From NCBI GenBank assembly GCA_001465015.1, contig LNEO01000112.1, positions 1 to 33,506 of the forward strand: a stretch of 33,506 nt of DNA. Reading direction: 5' to 3'. This document shows positions 27,853 through 33,506 of the stretch, piece by piece. The translations under genes and the position numbers were made by a program. The first letter of the stretch is position 1. Each line of letters starts with the position of its first letter. The notes beneath the pieces are model-generated. The model saw nothing but the letters and a program-made list of their open reading frames with translations. It was not told where the DNA came from and did no database searches. This stretch comes from Deltaproteobacteria bacterium Ga0077539. GTDB taxonomy: Bacteria > Myxococcota_A > Polyangia > Polyangiales > Ga0077539.

Positions 27853-28470
27853 ATGAAGCGCGCGCCCATCAAGAAGCCCGAGGACCGCTATCACCACGGA
27901 GATCTCCGTCGCGCGCTCGTGTCCGCGGCGCTCTCGATGCTCGAGCGGTCGCGGGGTGATGTCTCGGAGCTCACGCTGCGCGCCGTGGCGGCGAGGGCCG
28001 GGGTGAGCGCAGGAGCGCCGTACCATCACTTCGAAGACAAGGTCGCGCTGCTCGCGGCGATCGCGGAGGACGGCTACCTCGAGCTTGGCTCTGCGATGGC
28101 GTCGTCCGTGGACAACGCGACGGACAGCAATGTCGTCGAGCGTGTCGTTCGCGCGTACCTGACGTGGGCCAAGGCGCACCCGGCGCACTATCGCGTGATG
28201 TTCTTCGCCGAGCTCAGGGAGGCGCGGTTCGAGACGATTCGCGCGGTGGCCGCGGGGGCGCTCGCGCAGTGGGCGGAGTATCTTCGCGCGAGCAAGCGCG
28301 GTCGCACGGCGCAAGAAGCGCAAGCGCTGGCGGTCACGTGTTGGTCGGCGATGCACGGCTTTTTGCAGCTCGCGCTCGAGGGACTCTTGGACAAGCCGGG
28401 GTTGCCCGGCGCGCACGCGCTCGAAGAGCGCCTGGTCGAGCATTTGTGCACCCTCGCAGGAGAGCGATGA
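27853..28470 (+). CDS. TetR/AcrR-family transcriptional regulator
   Basis: A 205-residue repressor. The N-terminal helix-turn-helix is clear: DRYHHGDLRRALVSAALSMLE, then LTLRAVAARAGVSAGAPYHHFEDKVALLAAIAEDGY (helices 2-4 of the TetR DNA-binding domain, residues about 11-75). The C-terminal ligand/dimer domain (AHPAHYRVMFFAEL, then WSAMHGFLQLALEGLL) resembles the TetR C-terminal class often tied to fatty-acid or envelope genes. ATG 27853 is chosen over the in-frame codon at 27754 because the longer form would read through the operators. Its stop overlaps the next start (ATGA), so the membrane protein is in the same operon. The effector is unknown. Confidence 0.93.
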   Translation: MKRAPIKKPEDRYHHGDLRRALVSAALSMLERSRGDVSELTLRAVAARAGVSAGAPYHHFEDKVALLAAIAEDGYLELGSAMASSVDNATDSNVVERVVRAYLTWAKAHPAHYRVMFFAELREARFETIRAVAAGALAQWAEYLRASKRGRTAQEAQALAVTCWSAMHGFLQLALEGLLDKPGLPGAHALEERLVEHLCTLAGER

Positions 28471-29249
28471 CGGCGGTGTGCGTGCTGCTCGCGCTGGGGT
28501 TGTGGTTTGCCATCCCCGCGCAAGCGCTGCGGGCGCGGACGGTGAACGCGCGCTTTCACTGGCCCGAGCGCACCGTGAAGACGCGCGTGAAGGTGGAGGT
28601 CTCGGGGGGAGCGTTTCGCGACGGGACGGTGCAGTACGAGACGGAAGAGCGAGTGCCGGCAGGAGCGCCGTTGTCGTTGAAGGCGCTGAGCTTCGTGCAA
28701 ATGCTCTTCGGGCAGCTCTGGCCGTTTTGTGCGCTCTATGTCGCGGGCGCGGTGCTCATGGCCCTCCTGTACGCGATCGAAGGACCGAGGATCCAACTGG
28801 TCGACGGACTGTTGTTCACGTGCTTGATGGCGTCGTCGACCGTCGCGACGCGCAGCGGTTGGATGGGCAGCACGGCTCTTCTCGAGGGCCAGGTGTCCAA
28901 GGCACGCGCGCACATCAGCCGAGCGATCGCGGGCTACGGGCTCGCGGCGTTGGCGATGGCGAGCTGGATGACGCTCAATTCGTTTCGCGGTCGCGGCGAC
29001 GCGACGAGCGTGCTCGTGACGACGACGCCGTTGGTGGCGTTGATGTCGATCGCGTATCTGCAGCGGCTGCTCTTCGACAGACACTCCGACGGGCTCCTCG
29101 AGGCCCAGGGGCAGGCGCGGTTCTCGCCGCTCGCGGCTGCGGCCGTTGCCAACATCCGCGCCGACGTCAGCGCGGCTGCGAGCCCTGCGATGGAGGTCGA
29201 GGGGCACGCGATGGGGACGGTCGCGCAAGGCCGCGAGCGATCGGGCTGA
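28467..29249 (+). CDS. Polytopic membrane protein coupled to tetR
   Basis: A 260-residue protein whose ATG sits in the ATGA overlap with tetR. A first helix (TAVCVLLALGLWFAIPAQAL) may be a signal or anchor. It is followed by an exported-looking beta stretch (TVNARFHWPERTVKTRVKVEVSGG) and helices at about 80-105, 110-128, 150-172 and 180-200, with a short cytosolic tail. I recognise no family. Coupling to the TetR gene suggests that it is controlled by, or senses the same signal as, that regulator. Confidence 0.8.
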   Translation: MTAVCVLLALGLWFAIPAQALRARTVNARFHWPERTVKTRVKVEVSGGAFRDGTVQYETEERVPAGAPLSLKALSFVQMLFGQLWPFCALYVAGAVLMALLYAIEGPRIQLVDGLLFTCLMASSTVATRSGWMGSTALLEGQVSKARAHISRAIAGYGLAALAMASWMTLNSFRGRGDATSVLVTTTPLVALMSIAYLQRLLFDRHSDGLLEAQGQARFSPLAAAAVANIRADVSAAASPAMEVEGHAMGTVAQGRERSG

Positions 29250-29322
29250 GCCGCGACCGACGCTCGAGGGGTTTGGCGGAGAACGACTGCCGCGCTCGCA
29301 TTACACTCGCCGCCCACCAACC

Positions 29323-30351
29323 ATGGAACTACGACGACTGGGAACGAGCGGGCTCAAGGTCAGCGTGTTCTCGCTGGGGGCGATGACCTTCGGCGAGTCC
29401 GAGACGTTCATGAAGGGCGTGACCTCGCCGGACGACGAGGCGCGGCGCGTGTTCGATCGCGCGATCGACGCGGGCGTCAACCTCGTGGACACGGCCAACG
29501 TGTACTCCGAGGGACGAAGCGAGGTGCTCACGGGCAAGTGGCTCGAGGGAAAGCGCGGCCGCGTGCTGCTCGCGACCAAGTGCCGCTTTCCGATGGGGTT
29601 CGGGACCAAGGGGCTCAAGCCCGGACCCTTCGAGCAGGGGCTGTCTCGCCAGCACATCATGCGCGCCTGTGAAGACTCGCTGAAGCGGCTCAACACGGAC
29701 GTGATCGACCTCTATCAAGTGCACATGCAGGACGCGACCGTCCCGATCGACGAGACGCTGCGCGCCCTCGACGACCTCGTGCGACAAGGAAAGGTTCGCT
29801 ACGTCGGCTGCTCGAACTACACGGGCTATCGCCTGGTCGAGAGCCTCTGGAGCGCGGACAAGCGAAACACCGCGCGCTTCGAGTGCGTGCAGCTCCAGTG
29901 GTCGCTCGCGGTGCGGGACGCCGAGCGCGAGGTGCTCCCTGCGTGCAAGGCGTTCGGCCTCGGGACGCTGGTCTGGTCGCCGCTCGCGCGCGGATTTCTC
30001 TCGGGAAAATACAAGCGAAACGAGCCCCCTCCCGCCGGCACGCGCTTGGACGCGTGGAAGGACAGCCTGCGCGCGATGGACAACGACCGCTGCTGGGGCA
30101 TCGTGGACACCGTGCGAAAGCTCGCCGAGAAGCACGACACGACGCCCTCGGCGATCTCCCTCGCGTGGCTGCTCGCGCGAAGCGAGACCTCGTCGATCAT
30201 CGTGGGCGCGCGCACGGTGCAGCAGCTCGACGAGAACCTCGCGGCCGAGCAGCTGAGGCTCGATCCCGAGGACGTTCAGCAGCTCGACGCGGCGAGCAAG
30301 CCCGATTGGGGCTACCCCTACTCGTTTATCGGAGCGCGCGAGGGCTGGTGA
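29323..30351 (+). CDS. Aldo/keto reductase
   Basis: A 342-residue NADPH-dependent oxidoreductase of the AKR superfamily (potassium-channel-beta/YajO-like branch). The family start is ELRRLGTSGLKVSVFSLGAMTFG. The catalytic tetrad is Asp and Tyr in NLVDTANVYSEGRSE, Lys in VLLATK and His in DLYQVHMQD. The C-terminal NADP-binding segment includes SPLARGFLSGKY and SSIIVGARTVQQLDENL. ATG 29323 fits the family start; the frame is open upstream to 29146, but that overlaps the preceding gene. Substrate unknown. Confidence 0.95.
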   Translation: MELRRLGTSGLKVSVFSLGAMTFGESETFMKGVTSPDDEARRVFDRAIDAGVNLVDTANVYSEGRSEVLTGKWLEGKRGRVLLATKCRFPMGFGTKGLKPGPFEQGLSRQHIMRACEDSLKRLNTDVIDLYQVHMQDATVPIDETLRALDDLVRQGKVRYVGCSNYTGYRLVESLWSADKRNTARFECVQLQWSLAVRDAEREVLPACKAFGLGTLVWSPLARGFLSGKYKRNEPPPAGTRLDAWKDSLRAMDNDRCWGIVDTVRKLAEKHDTTPSAISLAWLLARSETSSIIVGARTVQQLDENLAAEQLRLDPEDVQQLDAASKPDWGYPYSFIGAREGW

Positions 30352-30425
30352 GCAGCCGACTTTTTCCGTTGCAAAGTGGCCTGCTGGCGATGGACGAGCG
30401 CGTCGGGTTCGCGTAACACGCGCGC

Positions 30426-30911
30426 ATGAAAATTTCGCGCGGAAAGGTCGTGTCCATCGACTACAAGCTCACGGACGACGACGGCGACGTCATCGACAGC
30501 TCCGAGGGCGACGAACCGCTGCTGTATTTGCACGGTGAAGGTCAGATCGTCGAGGGCCTCGAGCAGGCGCTCGAAGGGCGCGTGGTCGGAGACGAGTTCA
30601 GCGTTTCGATCCCGCCCGAGCTCGGGTACGGCGAAGAGTCCGGAGAGCCGCCGATCCGCGTTCCGCGCAGCGCGCTTCCGGCGGAGCCGGAGCCGGAGAT
30701 CGGCATGGACCTGCACGCCGAGTCGCCCGAAGGCGAAGTGCAGACGTTCTACATCGTCGAGGTCGAGGAGGACGCGGTGCTCGTGACCGCCGATCACCCG
30801 CTCGCTGGGCTCACGCTGCACTTCGCGGTCACCGTTCGCGAGGTTCGCGACGCGACCGCCGAAGAGCGCGCGCACGGCCACGTGCACGGCCCCGACGGGC
30901 ACCATCACTGA
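30426..30911 (+). CDS. slyD: SlyD-like FKBP-type peptidyl-prolyl isomerase
   Basis: A 161-residue cytosolic prolyl isomerase/chaperone. The FKBP fold carries the SlyD features YKLTDDDGDVIDSSEGDEPLLYLHGEGQIVEGLEQALEG, then an insert-in-flap domain (about 70-130) and the strand LHFAVTVREVRDATAEE. The C-terminus ends HGHVHGPDGHHH, a short histidine-rich metal tail as in SlyD, where it binds nickel or zinc. Shorter than E. coli SlyD (196 aa) because the tail is brief. A strong terminator follows directly. Confidence 0.93.
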   Translation: MKISRGKVVSIDYKLTDDDGDVIDSSEGDEPLLYLHGEGQIVEGLEQALEGRVVGDEFSVSIPPELGYGEESGEPPIRVPRSALPAEPEPEIGMDLHAESPEGEVQTFYIVEVEEDAVLVTADHPLAGLTLHFAVTVREVRDATAEERAHGHVHGPDGHHH

Positions 30912-30912
30912 T

Positions 30913-30940
30913 CGCTGACCGACGGTCAGCGCTTCTTTTT
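30913..30940 (+). terminator. Intrinsic terminator of slyD, overlapping the 3 prime end of the convergent gene
   Basis: A perfect 8-bp stem, CGCTGACC (30913-30920) and GGTCAGCG (30924-30931) around a GAC loop, followed by CTTCTTTTT (30932-30940). It begins two bases after the slyD stop. The stop codon of the convergent pseudokinase (30926-30928) lies inside the stem, and the T-tract complement encodes its final lysines. Confidence 0.85.
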
Positions 30941-31918
30941 CACGCCCCGAGAGATCAACGCGATGCCCGGCGAGGTCCCTTCATCGAGGGCCGCCGGAGA
31001 GCGAATGACCTCGGTGCGCGCGCGTTGCGCGGGCAGGTCGCCGGTCCGCGGAAGTGTTCTAGCGGGGATGGCCTTGGCGATTTCGCGCAGGAGCACGGGG
31101 AGGGCGGTGGCGCGCATTCCGACCTTGGCTGCGACCATGTCCGCGAGCGCTTCGGCCACGGTGGCGGGCCACGAGCTGAGCATCGCGGGGGCGATTCCTT
31201 CGCGAACGGACGCCGCGTGACCGGTGAGCAGCTCGCTCGCGAGCGCGCCGACGGCCCACAAATCCGAGGACGCCGTCATGGGCTTTCCTCGGTGCAGCTC
31301 GGGAGAGACGTACGGTTGCACGTCGGGAAAGTACTCGAGGTGCTCGATCCACCGCGCCCGCGCGATGGTTCGTACGATCGCGGCGTCGGTGAGGATCACC
31401 CGAGAATCCGCGGTGATTTGCACGCTCTCGGGGTAGACCGCGCCGTGCACGAAGCTCGCGTGCAGCTCGCGCAGCCCCTCGACGACCCCCGCGAGGATCC
31501 CGTGCACGTCGCTCGCGGGCAGCTCGATGCCCGCGTCGCGAAAGGCGCCGAGCACGCGGCGCAGCGAGCGGCCCTGGACCCACGGGCTCACGACGTAGGC
31601 GAATTTGCTGGTCGTCTCGGTGGTTCCGACGTCGATGGGCAGCGCGACGCCGCGCATGGTGTGGACCGTGAGCTTCTCGAGCTCGCTGAGCGCCGCGTGC
31701 TTCTCGCGCTCGGTGGGGACGAGCGACGGGTGCAGCACCTTGACCGCCACGGACCGGTTGTCGCGATCGGTCGCTCGAAACGCGTATCCGAGCGGACCTG
31801 CGCCATAGAGCTCGACGATCGTGTAGCGCCCCGCGATCTTGTCTCCCGACGCGAGGGGCACGGGCGGCGCTGCCAGGGTGAGCGTCTCGTCGGGACCGGA
31901 GCGGGGGTTCTCGGACAT
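30926..31918 (-). CDS. Ser/Thr kinase-fold protein, predicted pseudokinase
   Basis: A 330-residue protein starting at ATG 31918. It has the bilobed kinase layout: glycine-rich loop YGAGPLGYAF (38-47), the ATP lysine VAVK (Lys60), a degenerate catalytic loop VHGAVYPESV where the HRD Asp is Ala160 and the metal-binding Asn is Ser165, DAA (178-180) for DFG, an APE-like YVSPEL and DLWAVG. Loss of the catalytic Asp argues against phosphotransfer. Myxobacteria have many kinases of the PknB type, and inactive ones can act as scaffolds or regulators (family knowledge). No transmembrane segment. The tail ends GVKKKR. Divergent from the parvulin gene. Confidence 0.88.
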   Translation of the reverse strand: MSENPRSGPDETLTLAAPPVPLASGDKIAGRYTIVELYGAGPLGYAFRATDRDNRSVAVKVLHPSLVPTEREKHAALSELEKLTVHTMRGVALPIDVGTTETTSKFAYVVSPWVQGRSLRRVLGAFRDAGIELPASDVHGILAGVVEGLRELHASFVHGAVYPESVQITADSRVILTDAAIVRTIARARWIEHLEYFPDVQPYVSPELHRGKPMTASSDLWAVGALASELLTGHAASVREGIAPAMLSSWPATVAEALADMVAAKVGMRATALPVLLREIAKAIPARTLPRTGDLPAQRARTEVIRSPAALDEGTSPGIALISRGVKKKR

Positions 31919-32040
31919 TGCTGGGCGGCGCAGATCATCGCTCACTCGCGTGCGCGGTGTCCCCCTTCCGACGGCGCGAGAGCGAGATCGAAGCGCGCGG
32001 GCTTGACCTCGGCGGGTCCTTGGTGTCCCTCTTTGCGCCC

Positions 32041-33165
32041 GTGAACGCGCTCGGCCGTACCTATCGCACTGCTCTCTCGTCGGCGTTGGCTCTCTCGCTG
32101 TTGGCCTCGCCGTCGCTCGTTTCGTCACAAGCGAGAGACGCTGGCCCGCGGGCGGACGCCGCGGCCGAATCACCGGCAGAGCGCGCGCGACGCGCGGCGG
32201 TGGTCGCCCGCGTCGGAGACGTGTCGATCACCGTGGGTGAGTTCGAGGACACGCTCAACGAGGCCCCCGCGCCGGTGCGACAGACCTACGCAGACCCCAC
32301 TCGGCAGCGCGAATACCTGCAGAACATGGTCGACACCATCCTGCTGGCGCGCGAGGCGCGGCGTCGCAACCTCGAGCGCAACCCCGAGGTCGCAGGGCAG
32401 GTCCGCAGGATTCTCTCGTCGCGCTTGCAGCAGGTGGAGGTCGTTCAGGCGATCACGCCGGGCTCGGTGAGCGACGAAGATATTCGCACCTATTATCAAG
32501 AGCACGTGGGCGACTGGGTGCAGGACGAGCAGCGACGCGCGACGGTGATCTACCTCGACGACCGCGCGGCGGCCGACGACGTCCTTCGGCAGGTGCGCGC
32601 GGCGCGTGGAAATCTCCGGACGATTCAAGAGCTCGCCCGCACGCGCTCGGTCGACGAGCACTCGCGCGAGGCGCGCGGAGACGTCTTCTATTTTCGCGCG
32701 ACGCACAACGCGCGTCCCGCGCAGCAGAGGGCAGACGCTGGGGCTGCGAGCGCGGACGCGGGCGCTTCGGCGGTCGACCCCGCGCTCAGCGCCGCGACGT
32801 TCGCGCTCGCGCGCGAGCTCGAGGTGTCCGACCCGGTGCGGCTGGCGAACGGCAAGTGGGCCATCGTTGTCTTGACTGGGATTCGCCCGGCGCTCTCGCG
32901 CACGATCGACGATCCAGGCGTGAGGAGTTCGATCGTGGCGGCGATGGTTCATCAGCGACGACGCGAGCGCGAGCAGCAGCTCATGACGCAGCTCAGGGCG
33001 AGACACTCGGTCGAAGAGCACCCCGAGCGCGTGGATCGCGTGCGGTTTCCGCAGACGGATCTGGGAGGGGTTCCGCCGTTCGAGCCAGCGCGCAGGCCCG
33101 AGGGCGAGACGAGCGGTCGGTCGCCGGTGCCGCAGCAGCCGGCAAGAGAGCCCGTGGCGCGATAG
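32041..33165 (+). CDS. Periplasmic SurA/PpiC-like parvulin-type peptidyl-prolyl isomerase
   Basis: About 374 residues, exported. GTG 32041 gives a signal peptide (NALGRTYRTALSSALALSLLASPSLVSS); GTG 32023 is an alternative. An N-terminal chaperone-like region (VGDVSITVGEFEDTLNEAP...YLQNMVDTILLAREARRRNL) resembles the SurA_N/trigger-factor helix bundle. The parvulin domain (about 165-300) starts RRATVIYLDDR and includes ELARTRSVDEHSREARGDVFYF, a low-complexity Ala/Asp insert (ADAGAASADAGASA), and LANGKWAIVVLTG. The tail is proline-rich and disordered. It probably helps outer-membrane protein folding, which would fit the beta-barrel gene elsewhere in the window. Longer starts overlap the divergent gene. 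Confidence 0.88.
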   Translation: MNALGRTYRTALSSALALSLLASPSLVSSQARDAGPRADAAAESPAERARRAAVVARVGDVSITVGEFEDTLNEAPAPVRQTYADPTRQREYLQNMVDTILLAREARRRNLERNPEVAGQVRRILSSRLQQVEVVQAITPGSVSDEDIRTYYQEHVGDWVQDEQRRATVIYLDDRAAADDVLRQVRAARGNLRTIQELARTRSVDEHSREARGDVFYFRATHNARPAQQRADAGAASADAGASAVDPALSAATFALARELEVSDPVRLANGKWAIVVLTGIRPALSRTIDDPGVRSSIVAAMVHQRRREREQQLMTQLRARHSVEEHPERVDRVRFPQTDLGGVPPFEPARRPEGETSGRSPVPQQPAREPVAR

Positions 33166-33247
33166 GGCGAGAGGGGGCGCGCGGGACATAGGCGACGAAA
33201 ACTCCACGGCACAACAAGCGAGTTGGAGTTGCAAATCGAGAGACGAA

Positions 33248-33327
33248 ACGACGTTTGTCACCGAGCCTCGCGGCGGTCCCCAAGTGAGCAGAACGACGTT
33301 GTACGCAGAGCCGCGGGGCGGCCCCCA
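33248..33327 (+). repeat. Pair of 35-bp degenerate direct repeats
   Basis: Copies at 33248-33282 and 33293-33327 both start ACGACGTT and end in CCCCA; 27 of 35 positions match. The second copy overlaps the first 56-bp repeat by its last seven bases. Confidence 0.6.
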
Positions 33328-33455
33328 CCCGCGCTGCCGCGCGAGCGAGTGAAACGGCAGTGGGCGCAGTGCTAAAGCCCCCACCCGCGCTGCCGCGCGC
33401 GCGAGTGCAACGGCAGTGGGCGCAGTGCTAAAGCCCCCACCCGCGCTGCCGCGCG
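33321..33455 (+). repeat. 56-bp tandem repeat with internal hairpin, two full copies and a partial third
   Basis: Units 33321-33376 and 33377-33432 differ at two positions. A third copy starts at 33433 and matches for about 23 bases before diverging, though it regains a CGGCAG further on. Each unit contains CTGCCG...CGGCAG arms flanking a ~15-base loop, so transcripts would form a hairpin in every unit. Copies are adjacent with no spacers. Confidence 0.8.
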
Positions 33456-33506
33456 CCCCGCCCCCGCCTGGAACGGCAGGGGCGGCGGCTTCGCATTGGG
33501 AAAATG

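Larger units (their letters stand above)
33166..33506. other. Non-coding right edge rich in repeats
   Basis: No plausible gene is visible after the parvulin stop. An inverted repeat AACTCCA/TGGAGTT (33200-33206 and 33224-33230) without a T-tract may end the parvulin transcript. Two repeat families follow, described separately. The region continues beyond the window. Confidence 0.6.

Noticed and set aside
33321..33455. CRISPR array
   Set aside because: The repeats are directly adjacent without unique spacers, 56 bp long with internal dyads, and no cas genes are present.

Overview
The window looks like part of a chromosome from a myxobacterium-type organism (Myxococcota, probably near the Polyangiales/Sandaracinaceae). 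The reasons are the very high GC, poorly conserved Shine-Dalgarno sites, PEGA-repeat surface proteins, cysteine-rich lipoproteins, eukaryote-like kinase folds, many desaturase/P450/short-chain oxidoreductase genes, and a stand-alone PrkA. No database search was possible, so the taxonomy is inference.

Layout. 1-2271 is an accessory-looking left edge with visibly lower GC. It holds the C-terminal end of a probable papain-fold effector, a translationally coupled candidate immunity gene, a tiny ORF and two weak coupled minus-strand ORFs. 2292-12403 is an oxidoreductase neighbourhood: a membrane protein, a cytochrome P450, a tRNA-Trp-like sequence, an unknown protein, an AlkB-type dioxygenase, an Old-Yellow-Enzyme flavoprotein, two divergent membrane desaturases (one followed by a small membrane protein), and a zinc-ribbon SDR that lacks its catalytic tyrosine. 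12469-17448 is envelope-related: a cysteine-rich lipoprotein, a six-repeat PEGA protein ending in a predicted outer-membrane barrel, an intergenic stretch with a strong RNA-like fold, a frameshifted cysteine-rich protein, and a coupled tail-anchored protein/lipoprotein pair.

17476-27019 is the core of the window. It contains polyphosphate kinase and then a compact three-gene module: a small charged protein, a soluble AAA+/M41 (FtsH-type) protease and a small acidic protein. The protease is interrupted at its pore loop by a 459-residue LAGLIDADG intein. Two tandem REP-like palindromes separate the protease from the third gene. A DUF3817-type membrane protein and the AAA kinase PrkA follow.

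27054-33165 holds an SGNH hydrolase divergent from a TetR regulator with two clear 19-bp operators and a coupled membrane protein. An aldo/keto reductase, a SlyD-like isomerase, a pseudokinase converging on SlyD through a shared terminator, and a periplasmic parvulin/SurA-like isomerase complete it. The right edge (33166-33506) is non-coding and filled with two families of tandem repeats.

The most unusual system is the intein-split soluble AAA-M41 protease with its two small partners. Its layout recalls the cyanobacterial/plastid Ycf46 (AAA), Ycf35 (DUF1257) and DUF2997 set, but with a metalloprotease domain fused on.
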